Origin: Sporocytophaga myxococcoides
GTDB lineage: Bacteria > Bacteroidota > Bacteroidia > Cytophagales > Cytophagaceae
Direction of reading: 5' to 3'
DNA: 64,000 nt
Assembly: GCF_000775915.1 (NCBI RefSeq)
Contig: NZ_BBLT01000015.1
Span: forward strand, 1 to 64,000
A program made the position numbers and the translations under genes. Positions within the stretch are counted from its first letter, which is position 1. Each line of letters begins with the position of its first letter. Below, piece after piece: positions 7,403 through 16,727 of this stretch. The notes beneath the pieces are model-generated. The model was not told where the DNA came from. It ran no database searches and saw nothing but the letters and a program-made list of their open reading frames with translations.

Positions 7403-10400
7403 TTACTTCTTAATTACCCTTTTATGAGTACTTCCCTTTGAAGTTGTGATTGATAGAATATAAACACCCGGTTTGATTGATCCTGTTGAAAAAGTCATTT
7501 TATTTAACCCCGATTTTAGTGACATATTTTCATCTTCTACAACTGGCATACCGGATAAAGTTCTGAGAGATAGTTTTGCTTCTCCTTCATCAGACATTAC
7601 TTCAAAGTTAAGTACATCATCAGAAAAAGGATTAGGATAAATCTCAAGCATATCCTTTACCTCTTCGTTCTTTCCTATTGATGTAACCGTGCTTATTCCA
7701 ATCATTACATCTTTCTCTATAGAACATACCATAGAGTGCCAGACATTTACTTTATACCTTCCGGGACATAATCCATACTGTGAGCTTGTAGAAGGAAGCC
7801 CTTTATCCCAGGTATAGACAGTCCGACCTTCTATTGTATTTACTACATTTACTATTGCACTTCCATCACAGAGATTTTCAGTTGCAGGATTAGTATCTAC
7901 AGAGACTGACATCATATTCCTCCCCTTTTTAACGTTCCAGTTATTTGTTGAAGTGCAACCTTTGGAATCAGTAGCTGTAACCGAATAAGTAGCTGAACCA
8001 ACACCTTTCAAATTCTGCACCTTAGCACCATTATTCCACAGATAAGTATAAGGAGCCGTTCCTCCAGATACTTTAACATCAATAGCTCCGTTTCCTCCTT
8101 CACAGGACTCGTCAACAACAGTTCCTGTCAAATTTATAACAGGACAATCAGGAACAATGAATAACTGATAATCTTCTGTTTCTCCAACATTAGCATCACT
8201 GCAAGGATCTACATTTGAATATGAAATTGCATCCATTAATCTAACCCTCATAACCATAGGCCCCAAAGGGATCCCGCTTCGTAATGTAAAATACGTTGTA
8301 GATGTATTGGAATGAGCATTATCAGAAGTTATTCTTTCCGTTGCCTTATCAAACTTTCCATCCTGATTATAATCTATCCATACACCATAATAAAGCGAAC
8401 TTTTTAAATCACAGGTAACAGTTATACCATATTGCTTTCCTCTGATCAGGTTTGTTGTAAACTTATCTGTATAATCAGTATAAGATGGCCCACCTGCAGA
8501 ACCACTATTGCTGTTGTTAATAGTATTGAAAACTACTGTCTTTATAAAATTGCCTGTAGATGTACCTGTAGAATAATTGGGAACACAATATGGTTTACAC
8601 ACCTGAGTTTTATTTACTTTGACTATCGCTGACTTGCTCAAAGAACAATCTCCGTTTGAAACTTCAACTTTTAGGTTGTAATCACCTGGATTTGGGAATC
8701 TATAATGTAATCCATTACCGGAGGATATAAAAGCTCCATTGATATACCATGAAAAAGTAAAATTATCAGAACTCGGATAATTCAGGATAAAATCTTCCCC
8801 ATAACAAGCCTGAAGGACAGATGCTAATTCAATAACAGGAGGATTTACAAAGCTTACCCTTACAGTATCTCTTGTTACTGCACCACATACATTCTTTGCC
8901 TCCACCCAATAGATACCTGGAGATGTTATATTAATCTTCGACGTGGTTTCCCCTGTTGACCAAAAATATGATAAACCAGGACTTGTAACATCAAGCGAGA
9001 ACAAAGGTCCAGCACATGCAATTATTTCCTTTTTCAGGTTCAGAACAGGTTTGGAACAGTCCACCTTCACAGAATCGCAAAGCCTAGCAGGCCCACAAGC
9101 ATTATCTGTAGACAGACAAACATTGTAAACTCCCGGAACTTCATAGTGATGAGATACAACCTTCCCATTGGCAGTACTGCCATCTCCAAAATCCCAATTC
9201 CAAAATGTGGATTCAGGAGTATAACCGAAAACGACATCAAGATGCGTATCCTTAATACTGAATTCGTATGGTTCACCAATACAAACGGCATTTACGGATT
9301 TCTGAATGGTATCTGTAGCACAACCATTACCCACGATTTGTGATACAATGTAATTATCCTGCTTTTCATATTCATGGAGTATGACATTTTGTTCTGTTGT
9401 GGTATATCCATCACCAGCGTCATAAAACCAGGTATAATCTTCATCATTTACCAGGATAAATTTGTTAGCTTGAGAATAGGTTAATTTTACACCTGTCTGA
9501 TCCTCTTCCCTTAAGACATCAAAACCGGCAATTGGTTTAATACAAGCATCATTATCAAGTTTCACCAACAAAAGATCTCTCTGCTTCTCTCCAATAAAAT
9601 AGGAAACTCCTGCTACAATAAAAGAACCATCGGATGCCTTATTTATATCCGTTATTCTATCTTCCTTGAATGTCCCCATATATCTTTTACCCTGAATATT
9701 ATAATTTTCATCCAGCACAACTGAGACAATATCGCCATTAGAGATGGGACCATCTGCAGCACTTATCAAAATGATACGCCCCTCTTCATTTTGCTCCATA
9801 CCAAAGACGCGCCCTGTCCCAGAAATGGTCTTAGTCCAAAGTGTATCAAGTTTAAAATCAGTCTTTACGAGCCAGGTATTATTGCCTTTTTCATCAACAA
9901 AGTTTACAGGAAAAAGAAAGCCGTCGGATTGCTCAATAATGGTCGGAATTGAATTACCACTGTTTGCTTTTGACAATGGATGTCGAAAACTTTTATGCAA
10001 TAACGCTCTTCCATTTTCATCCAGCTTCCTGACAAAGCCATCCCCTATACCCCCACAATTTAATATATCACCGTTCTTAGTCTCAAGTACATCTTCTACA
10101 CCACGACCATTACCACTAAAACTATTCCCCCAGATATAACTTCCATTTTTATCCACCTTTATAATCCCTGCGGATATTGTAGATATACCAAAACTTATCT
10201 TAGGAAATATATAATTACCATCAGAAGTTTGTTTTATTTTACCAGAAGCTACATCCCAACAACAGATGCCCGAATAAGTTATGTTTGCTTCAACTATTAG
10301 ATTTCCTTTTCCATCAAACCGCCAGAAATTAACTTCTTCGTCATAAATGGTACTTTCAGGATCATAAGTTGTGGCAATAATGTATTCGCCATCCCTATTT

Positions 10401-10690
10401 TGGAGTCCTGATACAACAAGATCTATTACCTCCGGTTTACCAAACCTCTTATTCCATTGCACATCACCCTTTGCATCTACTTTAATTAATATACCATCAA
10501 CTTCAGAATTCTCAATCATATTTGCTACAAGCATGTAGCCGCCATCATCAGTTTGGAATGCTACTGTAATGCTAGAGCTGTAATAACTCACAAATTCGTT
10601 ATTGGGATACACTTTCGTAAAACCAACTTGTGCATATAATGTACTTGCAAACAAAAGCAAAAAGAAGGTTAAAAATATTCTCTGATTCAT
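7403..10690 (-). CDS. Large secreted PKD/GEVED/SprB-repeat protein with T9SS sorting domain
   Basis: 1095 residues. Signal peptide 1-20 (MNQRIFLTFFLLLFASTLYA). Residues about 25-385 form repeated strands with G-x-x-x-R/K-x-D-x-x-G-x-x-x-W-x-x-x-F blocks that look like a beta-propeller. Next comes a PKD-type region, clearest in FWNWDFGDGST ... HHYEVPGVYNVCLS near residue 500, then Ig-like strands. A GEVED domain at about 705-845 contains YGVWIDYNQDGKFD and GETEDYQLFIV. A SprB repeat follows (CEGGNGAIDVKVSGGTAPYT) near 860. The C-terminus (EIYPNPFSDDVLNFEV ... PGVYILSITTS ... KRVIKK) is a type A T9SS sorting domain. It is a surface-exposed or released protein; an adhesion or matrix role is inferred from the domains only. 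Confidence 0.8.
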   Translation of the reverse strand: MNQRIFLTFFLLLFASTLYAQVGFTKVYPNNEFVSYYSSSITVAFQTDDGGYMLVANMIENSEVDGILIKVDAKGDVQWNKRFGKPEVIDLVVSGLQNRDGEYIIATTYDPESTIYDEEVNFWRFDGKGNLIVEANITYSGICCWDVASGKIKQTSDGNYIFPKISFGISTISAGIIKVDKNGSYIWGNSFSGNGRGVEDVLETKNGDILNCGGIGDGFVRKLDENGRALLHKSFRHPLSKANSGNSIPTIIEQSDGFLFPVNFVDEKGNNTWLVKTDFKLDTLWTKTISGTGRVFGMEQNEEGRIILISAADGPISNGDIVSVVLDENYNIQGKRYMGTFKEDRITDINKASDGSFIVAGVSYFIGEKQRDLLLVKLDNDACIKPIAGFDVLREEDQTGVKLTYSQANKFILVNDEDYTWFYDAGDGYTTTEQNVILHEYEKQDNYIVSQIVGNGCATDTIQKSVNAVCIGEPYEFSIKDTHLDVVFGYTPESTFWNWDFGDGSTANGKVVSHHYEVPGVYNVCLSTDNACGPARLCDSVKVDCSKPVLNLKKEIIACAGPLFSLDVTSPGLSYFWSTGETTSKINITSPGIYWVEAKNVCGAVTRDTVRVSFVNPPVIELASVLQACYGEDFILNYPSSDNFTFSWYINGAFISSGNGLHYRFPNPGDYNLKVEVSNGDCSLSKSAIVKVNKTQVCKPYCVPNYSTGTSTGNFIKTVVFNTINNSNSGSAGGPSYTDYTDKFTTNLIRGKQYGITVTCDLKSSLYYGVWIDYNQDGKFDKATERITSDNAHSNTSTTYFTLRSGIPLGPMVMRVRLMDAISYSNVDPCSDANVGETEDYQLFIVPDCPVINLTGTVVDESCEGGNGAIDVKVSGGTAPYTYLWNNGAKVQNLKGVGSATYSVTATDSKGCTSTNNWNVKKGRNMMSVSVDTNPATENLCDGSAIVNVVNTIEGRTVYTWDKGLPSTSSQYGLCPGRYKVNVWHSMVCSIEKDVMIGISTVTSIGKNEEVKDMLEIYPNPFSDDVLNFEVMSDEGEAKLSLRTLSGMPVVEDENMSLKSGLNKMTFSTGSIKPGVYILSITTSKGSTHKRVIKK

Positions 10691-10964
10691 ATAAGGTTAA
10701 AAATTTAATAAATAAAGTTAATAAATTTTGCCATTACGTACAATTCAACTTGCAGTTAACACTATAAATCAACCACTTAAAAACGCCCTTTTATCTTACA
10801 CCTCCTCTAAACACGATGAGCAGGTCTGCTGTTCCATTATTACTATCCAAGACAGATCGAATTATAAATAACACACTATTGTGATATTAACCTCACTGTT
10901 CTCCTACACATAGGGATTGTCGTTTTTAAACTTCTCAATTTATTTTCCTCATCTTTTTACATAC
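10691..10964. other. Intergenic, upstream region of the 10690 gene
   Basis: AT-rich region between the start of the large T9SS gene and the decayed beta-helix fragment. No gene or clear hairpin seen. It should contain the promoter of the minus-strand gene starting at 10690. Confidence 0.4.
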
Positions 10965-11184
10965 CTTTTATTAATAACAATTATGTTAGGAGAAATCGAT
11001 TTTTTTGGACCTACAAGAGGCGAAGCGAATAAAATGGTATCACCGGAACCTGGATTATCAATTGCATACCGCAAACTTCCGACTACATTATCAGCATTAC
11101 TGGTAACTGTTATCTTAGCTGCATTACTTCTGAATAAAAGCGCTGCATAAAAAGGACAAATAAAAACAGATGTGTCTTTCTCAT
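10965..11184 (-). pseudogene. N-terminal remnant of a third beta-helix T9SS paralogue
   Basis: On the minus strand from the ATG at 11184, MRKTHLFLFVLFMQ matches the signal peptides of the two downstream paralogues. A one-base loss after the M-Q codons shifts the frame. In the next frame it continues AAKITVTSNADNVVGSLRYA and PLVGPKKSISPNIIVINK, parallel to residues 23-75 of the intact genes, and similarity stops near 10965. The upstream sequence (TTATTG then TGGTTTAAAA-like) also matches that of the 11290-13638 gene. This is the 5' stub of a third tandem copy, lost by deletion. Confidence 0.8.
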
Positions 11185-11236
11185 AACAATAATGGTTTAA
11201 AAAATTATAAATAATTAAAAATTATTTAATAAGAAC

Positions 11237-11262
11237 TCCCAATCATCCTACGATGATTGGGA
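11237..11262 (-). terminator. Terminator of the first beta-helix gene
   Basis: TCCCAATCATC (11237-11247) pairs perfectly with GATGATTGGGA (11252-11262) around a 4-base loop, 28 bp past the stop at 11290. The T tract on the minus strand is interrupted. A degenerate version of the same hairpin follows the neighbouring paralogue at 13729-13763. Confidence 0.75.
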
Positions 11263-11289
11263 AATTCAGCAATATGAAATATGAGCAGT

Positions 11290-13638
11290 TTATTGCTTGA
11301 TCAGTTTGAATACTTTACCGGAAGAATTTTCTTCATCTTCCAGTTTTAAAAAATACAGACCAGCAGGAAGATAAGAAATGTCGGCCTGACCATTCTGGAG
11401 ATTGCTATAGGGCTCCTGGTATTGTATAGATCCATTTATATCACGGATGGTTACCTTAGCATTAGAATGTAGCGACTTGATGGTAATGATATCGACCGTC
11501 GGATTAGGATAGACGGATTCCTCATTTAAATCTGATTCCAGCAAACTCGATTCTCGCTGAATACGTGGTGGAATTATAAATGAAACCGGAGTACCCAACA
11601 CCACAATTCCACCGGTTATATGAGCTACTGCAGTGATGGTGTATAGTCCACTCTCAACATTTTCCAGGATATGTGAAAACGGATAAATTGTTGTTTCCGC
11701 AATCTTTTCAGTTCCATTAAAAAATTCAACCTTAGAGATGAGGTCTGATAAAGTGGCATTAAATTTCGATGCTATTAATTGCCCTCCTACTCCTCCTCCA
11801 TCAAAAGTATTATCTACTTTGGTAGCTCCAAACCATAAAAATGGAGTTATACCACCTGTAAAAATTATCTTTTCTATACCTAGCTTAAAATATCCGGCAT
11901 TGTTACTATAAGGGAATTCTAATATGATAAGCTGGGTAAAGTCTATACTTGGATCAAAATCCGACAACGGTATTTTTATTGTCCTAGGTATTCCCAACAA
12001 ATGATCTATGTCTATACCATTGTCAACATAATTCTTTAATGATAATGGATTTACTGTACTACCATTCGGGCGTATCTGAATTTTATCCCAATCCGTTCCA
12101 CTGTAAAAATTTTTTAATGTTATTTCTAAAGTAGTATTTCCACCTGAGACTACATTCTTATTAGCATGATACAAGCCATATCCGTCATACCCTAACTTAA
12201 GCTTTTTATATCCTGGGACATGTGACACCAATAAATGTGGACTATCTTGTGAAAAAATATTCACAAGAGTAACAGTAGATTGCTCTTCAAAATAGCTATA
12301 GCCGGTAAAAAACGTTACAGAACCACCTTTATATTCATATGCGCCTATATCTGGTTTATCTCTAGTCACTCCACGCTGATCCAACAATACAGCTGCAGGA
12401 CTTCTTCCCGCATCAATACACAAACTACCTTCAGTTAGTGCATGCATCCATCTACCATCACTGTTGTTTTGTAACGGGCCCAACCGAGGGTCTATATGTT
12501 TCAGATTAGTTCCCAAAATATTGGTGGTTGCCTTAAGATTCAAGCCATTATTTACGCCTACCAAATTATAACCAAGATCATTAACCACTGTTGTCGAATA
12601 TCCATCTGCACCTTCTTCTATTGGCAATGAACCTCTATATGGAGAATAAAAATCTTCATCGCCATTCTGAGCAATTATTGAACCACGCAAAGATAGAGTG
12701 CCTGTATTATAAATACCACTTCCTTTGAAGTGGTGAAAATAATCCGGATGATGAAAGGGCACAGCAGGGTAATTGGTATTATCCATTGTATTGTATGCAA
12801 TTGTACAATACTCTAAGCTCAAATTGCCAGCATTATAAATACCGCCAGCTCCTGGGTATCCTTTTCCCATTGTATAGCACTTACTCACTGTACTGTTTAT
12901 CAGTTGAAGAGTACCTGTATTCATTATAGCAGCTGCTATATTATAGGTATTAAGCTGACTCCATCCTTTTATTACAGAAGTATTTTCCACCACCATGGTT
13001 CCTGAATTTTGTATTGAACCAGTATTCCCACCTCCACCATCACTACCATTTGAATCAAACAAACAATTCTTAATTGTTGAGACACCACTACTTGTTATTC
13101 CTGAACACCTTCCTGGGTAGTTATTTCCTTTAGTATAATTACCATAAAAGGTAACTCTGTTTAAATTTAAAACTCCGGTACTATAGATAGCTCCAATATA
13201 ATTACTATAAAACACAGCATCTTCAATCGTTAGATTTCCCTTATTATAAATAGCCCCTGACAAACCATTTTGCATGGGCACTTCATCATCACCACTCCCT
13301 TCTATCTGTATTCCTGACATAAACACATTTACACCATCTTCCACTATAAACACTAATGCGTTTGTCCTGTGATTAGTGAGCATCAGCTTATCTGATCCAG
13401 GACCAATAATGGTAAGATTCTTATTAATTAAAATAACTGTTGGAGAAATTGAAATAATCCCACCAACAAGAGAAGGTGCAAACCCAATAGTATCTCCGGC
13501 TGCTGCATTAGCAATAGCAAATCGCAAACCTCCGACTAAATTGTCAGAGCTATTGGTTACTGTAATCTTTGCTGCATGACTTCTGAAGAACAAAGCCTGC
13601 ATAAAAAGGACAAGAAAGAATAGATGTTTTTTTCTCAT
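11290..13638 (-). CDS. Parallel beta-helix, choice-of-anchor Q protein with T9SS sorting domain (paralogue 1)
   Basis: 782 residues from the ATG at 13638 (MRKKHLFFLVLFMQALFFRS), which opens the signal peptide. The frame extends to 13716, but the extra 26 residues precede the hydrophobic core. The first 420 residues hold G-x-I-x-N-x-G-x-L-x-(L/I)-x-x-(S/T) coils typical of right-handed parallel beta-helices. These end in the choice-of-anchor Q signature HALTEGSLCIDAG ... DQRGVTRDKPDIGAYE. A jelly-roll-like segment follows (LLVSHVPGYKKLKLGY ... ILEFPYSNNAGYFKLGIEKI), then an Ig-like domain (SKVEFFNGTEKIAETT) and a T9SS type A domain (SVYPNPTVDIITIKS ... LPAGLYFLKLEDE). Probably a surface polysaccharide-interacting protein; no catalytic residues can be assigned. 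Confidence 0.8.
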   Translation of the reverse strand: MRKKHLFFLVLFMQALFFRSHAAKITVTNSSDNLVGGLRFAIANAAAGDTIGFAPSLVGGIISISPTVILINKNLTIIGPGSDKLMLTNHRTNALVFIVEDGVNVFMSGIQIEGSGDDEVPMQNGLSGAIYNKGNLTIEDAVFYSNYIGAIYSTGVLNLNRVTFYGNYTKGNNYPGRCSGITSSGVSTIKNCLFDSNGSDGGGGNTGSIQNSGTMVVENTSVIKGWSQLNTYNIAAAIMNTGTLQLINSTVSKCYTMGKGYPGAGGIYNAGNLSLEYCTIAYNTMDNTNYPAVPFHHPDYFHHFKGSGIYNTGTLSLRGSIIAQNGDEDFYSPYRGSLPIEEGADGYSTTVVNDLGYNLVGVNNGLNLKATTNILGTNLKHIDPRLGPLQNNSDGRWMHALTEGSLCIDAGRSPAAVLLDQRGVTRDKPDIGAYEYKGGSVTFFTGYSYFEEQSTVTLVNIFSQDSPHLLVSHVPGYKKLKLGYDGYGLYHANKNVVSGGNTTLEITLKNFYSGTDWDKIQIRPNGSTVNPLSLKNYVDNGIDIDHLLGIPRTIKIPLSDFDPSIDFTQLIILEFPYSNNAGYFKLGIEKIIFTGGITPFLWFGATKVDNTFDGGGVGGQLIASKFNATLSDLISKVEFFNGTEKIAETTIYPFSHILENVESGLYTITAVAHITGGIVVLGTPVSFIIPPRIQRESSLLESDLNEESVYPNPTVDIITIKSLHSNAKVTIRDINGSIQYQEPYSNLQNGQADISYLPAGLYFLKLEDEENSSGKVFKLIKQ
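13067..13418. repeat. 352-bp perfectly repeated block, copy 1
   Basis: Compared line by line with 15567-15918 (offset 2500), the two stretches show no difference. The flanks differ at many positions on both sides. Both lie in the beta-helix part of tandem paralogues. Confidence 0.85.
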
Positions 13639-13728
13639 AAGTATTGGTTTAAAAGATTGTAAAAATTTGACGATAAAATAGATGGTCCTACCTGCTGAGC
13701 TATTGTACTGAGCCAACAGCTATGAAAT

Positions 13729-13763
13729 GAGCTCCCAAGCAACTGAATGATGATTGGGAACTC
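13729..13763 (-). terminator. Probable terminator of the second beta-helix gene
   Basis: GAGCTCCCAA (13729-13738) pairs with TTGGGAACTC (13754-13763) with one mismatch around a 15-base loop, 20 bp after the stop at 13784. It is recognisably a decayed duplicate of the 11237-11262 terminator. Confidence 0.6.
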
Positions 13764-13783
13764 AGTAATCGAATACGATAAGC

Positions 13784-16138
13784 TTATTGCTTTACCAGCT
13801 TGAATACTCTTCCGGAAGGACCTTCTTCATCCTCCAGTTTCAAAAAATAAAGTCCGGCAGGAAGAAAAGAAATGTCGGCCTGATTGTTCTGAAGATTACT
13901 ATATACCTCCTGATATTGAATCACTCCGTTTATATCCCAAATAACGACTTTTGCATTGGAATTCAGCGACCTGATAGTAATGATGTCTGTTGTGGGATTT
14001 GGATAGACATACTCATCTATTAAATCGTTCAATTCCACCAAATTTGACTCACGTTGAAGACTTGAATGAACTCTCAGCGTAACTGGAGTGGCCTTAAGCT
14101 TTGTGCCATCAACTTTATGGGCAGTCGCATTGATGTTATATATTCCGGTTACAACATTTTTCCAGTTATATAAAAAAGGAGGAGTTGTCGTTTCTCCTAT
14201 TTTTATAGTGCCATCGAAAAACTCAACCTTCGAAATAATATCTGATGATATAGCAGGGAATAAAGACGCTATTAATTGCCCCCCTACTCCTCCTCCATCA
14301 AAAGTATTATCCACTTTGGTATCTCCAAACCATAAAAATGGTGTTATACCTCCTGTAAACAAAATTTTTTCTATACCTAATTTAAAATAGCCTGCATTGT
14401 TACTATAAGGGAACTCCAATAGAATAAGCTGAGAGAAGTCTATACTTGGATCAAAATCCGACAACGGTATTTTTATTGTTTTAGCAAATGTCATTGGATA
14501 ATCCATTGTATTGCCTACATAATTCTTTAATGATAATGGATTTATAGTACTACCATTGGGTCTTATCTGAATTTTGTCCCACTCAACTCCTCTTTGATAA
14601 TTTTTTAATGCTATTTCTAAAGTAGTATTTCCCCCTGCGACTACATTCTTATTTGCATGATACAATCCTATATTATCATAGCCCAGTTTCAGTTTTTTAT
14701 ATCCTGGAACATGAGATACCATCAGGTATGCATTTTTATACCCAAACTGACCCGAAAGCTCTATATTGGTAGGAGATTGGTAAGGATTATAGTTATAATA
14801 AATACCAAAAGTTAACGGAGCACCCTTGTACTCAAAAGCCCCTATATCAGGTTTGTTTCTGACCTCACCTCGCTGATCAAACAAAACCGTTGAAGAACTT
14901 CCTCCTGCATCAATACAATAACTTCCTTCCGGAAGTGCATGTGTTAATGAATAACCTCCATTATCCTGTAAAGGACCTAAAAATGGATTTATATGGTTAG
15001 TACTTGTCCCAAGTATATTCGTAGAAGCTGAAAGATTCAATCCATTATTTACACCTACAAAATTATATCCAAGATCATTAATTCGGTTCGTAGTAAAACC
15101 GTCCACTCCTTCTTCTATCGGAGGAAGTTCTCCTCTGTAAATGTAATAAAGATCTACTGGACCATTTTGAGCTATAAGTGAACCACGCAGAGACAAACTC
15201 CCTACATTGTAGATTCCACTCCCCTTGAAAGACCGAAAATAATCCGGATGATTAAAGGGCACATCAGGGTAATTGGTATTATCTATTGTATTGTATGCAA
15301 TTGTACAATACTCTAAGCTCAAATTGCCAGCATTATAAATACCGCCAGCTCCCGGGTATCCTTTTCCGCTTGTATAACACTTACTAATTGTACTGTTTAT
15401 CAGTTGAAGAGTACCTGTATTCATTATAGCAGCCGCTATATTATAGGTACTAACCTGGGTCCATCCATTTATTAAAGAAGTATTTTCCACCACCATGATT
15501 CCTGAATTTTGTATTGAACCTGTATTCCCACCGCCACCATCACTACCATTTGAATCAAACAAACAGTTCTTAATTGTTGAGACACCACTACTTGTTATTC
15601 CTGAACACCTTCCTGGGTAGTTATTTCCTTTAGTATAATTACCATAAAAGGTAACTCTGTTTAAATTTAAAACTCCGGTACTATAGATAGCTCCAATATA
15701 ATTACTATAAAACACAGCATCTTCAATCGTTAGATTTCCCTTATTATAAATAGCCCCTGACAAACCATTTTGCATGGGCACTTCATCATCACCACTCCCT
15801 TCTATCTGTATTCCTGACATAAACACATTTACACCATCTTCCACTATAAACACTAATGCGTTTGTCCTGTGATTAGTGAGCATCAGCTTATCTGATCCAG
15901 GACCAATAATGGTAAGATCCTTGTCTATAACTATAACTTCTGGTGTCAGTGAAATAATCCCACCAACAAGGGACTGGGAAAACACAATAGTATCTCCCGC
16001 AACTGCATTGCTTATTACAAATCGGAACCCTCCGACTACATTGTCGGAGCCATTAGTAACAGTAATTTTAGATGCATGACTTCTAAAAAAAACAGCCTGC
16101 ATAAAAAGAACAAAAATGAGTAGATGTTTTTTCTTCAT
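13784..16138 (-). CDS. Parallel beta-helix, choice-of-anchor Q protein with T9SS sorting domain (paralogue 2)
   Basis: 784 residues with the same layout as its neighbour at 11290: signal peptide (MKKKHLLIFVLFMQAVFFRS), beta-helix coils to about residue 420, anchor-Q signature (HALPEGSYCIDAGG ... DQRGEVRNKPDIGAFE), the VSHVPGYKKLKLGYDN jelly-roll-like segment, an Ig-like domain (ISKVEFFDGTIKIGETT) and a T9SS sorting domain (YVYPNPTTDIITIRS). Divergence from the paralogue is uneven. The signal peptide and first strands, the anchor region and the Ig domain differ clearly, while residues about 75-190 are identical at the DNA level (see 15567-15918). The two genes are in tandem and each has its own terminator-like hairpin. 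Confidence 0.8.
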   Translation of the reverse strand: MKKKHLLIFVLFMQAVFFRSHASKITVTNGSDNVVGGFRFVISNAVAGDTIVFSQSLVGGIISLTPEVIVIDKDLTIIGPGSDKLMLTNHRTNALVFIVEDGVNVFMSGIQIEGSGDDEVPMQNGLSGAIYNKGNLTIEDAVFYSNYIGAIYSTGVLNLNRVTFYGNYTKGNNYPGRCSGITSSGVSTIKNCLFDSNGSDGGGGNTGSIQNSGIMVVENTSLINGWTQVSTYNIAAAIMNTGTLQLINSTISKCYTSGKGYPGAGGIYNAGNLSLEYCTIAYNTIDNTNYPDVPFNHPDYFRSFKGSGIYNVGSLSLRGSLIAQNGPVDLYYIYRGELPPIEEGVDGFTTNRINDLGYNFVGVNNGLNLSASTNILGTSTNHINPFLGPLQDNGGYSLTHALPEGSYCIDAGGSSSTVLFDQRGEVRNKPDIGAFEYKGAPLTFGIYYNYNPYQSPTNIELSGQFGYKNAYLMVSHVPGYKKLKLGYDNIGLYHANKNVVAGGNTTLEIALKNYQRGVEWDKIQIRPNGSTINPLSLKNYVGNTMDYPMTFAKTIKIPLSDFDPSIDFSQLILLEFPYSNNAGYFKLGIEKILFTGGITPFLWFGDTKVDNTFDGGGVGGQLIASLFPAISSDIISKVEFFDGTIKIGETTTPPFLYNWKNVVTGIYNINATAHKVDGTKLKATPVTLRVHSSLQRESNLVELNDLIDEYVYPNPTTDIITIRSLNSNAKVVIWDINGVIQYQEVYSNLQNNQADISFLPAGLYFLKLEDEEGPSGRVFKLVKQ
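15567..15918. repeat. 352-bp perfectly repeated block, copy 2
   Basis: Counterpart of 13067-13418 inside the second beta-helix gene, identical over the whole stretch. Confidence 0.85.
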
Positions 16139-16404
16139 AGGTATTGATTGTTAATATGTTGTAAAAAAATATACAGCTAATGTAAATAAATTAAACTCAA
16201 ATACAACCAATCACATTTTATTACATCATTTTATCTAATTTAATCTTCCAAAAATCATAACTTACTGGTATTTAACAAAAAACTCCTACATTTTACATTT
16301 AATTTAAATAATACTACTATGGCACTTCTTTTAAATTTCACAAAACTAATTTGTCTCCCAGTCTGACTTAACAAAAATTCCTCACAAAAAATGATTTATA
16401 ATAA

Positions 16405-16445
16405 ACAAAACAGGAGTTTCGGTTTTCCCAAAACCTCCTGTTATT
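16405..16445 (-). terminator. Terminator downstream of a T9SS remnant
   Basis: AACAGGAG (about 16408-16415) pairs with CTCCTGTT (16434-16441), with an inner GTTTT/AAAAC pairing. On the minus strand it is followed by TTTGTTTATT. It lies about 30 bp past the stop of the decayed T9SS protein end at 16474. Confidence 0.7.
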
Positions 16446-16473
16446 TTAAATTACCAGAGATTCGGATGGGAAA

Positions 16474-16727
16474 TTAAGCTTCGATTAATTTCACAACTTT
16501 GCTTTCATTTTCAAAGTTGGTTATTACGATGAAGAATCCCGGTTTTAATTCAATACCAAACTCAAATGAAACTGTTGCCTGTGCTTCTTCAAAAATTACT
16601 CCACCTGCGTTCAATACCTGAATGTTTGCAAATTGATTGCATTGGGGTTACTTCCGCAAGCAGGTTCGCTGAAGTCTGCTGTTGAAGCAACTACGGAGAA
16701 AATTACAGTAGCAGTAGTACTAGAGCC
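16474..16727 (-). pseudogene. 3' remnant of a T9SS-secreted protein gene
   Basis: The last 46 codons on the minus strand read NIQVLNAGGVIFEEAQATVS ... LKPGFFIVITNFENESKVVK ... LIEA, a typical T9SS C-terminal sorting domain ending. Just upstream the frame shifts: ACGSNPNAIN is in a different frame, preceded by TATVIFSVVASTADFSEP. No further upstream coding sequence can be followed, and there is no signal peptide. The fragment kept its terminator at 16405-16445. It is the decayed tail of a gene whose body has been lost. Confidence 0.7.

Noticed and set aside
9744-10139. 131-codon plus-strand frame
   Set aside because: Shadow of the 1095-residue T9SS protein; no start logic and no family resemblance.
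10917-11150. Plus-strand open frame of 77 codons
   Set aside because: It is the antisense of the decayed third beta-helix gene; similar antisense frames occur opposite the same region of both intact paralogues (13376-13579 and 15876-16079).
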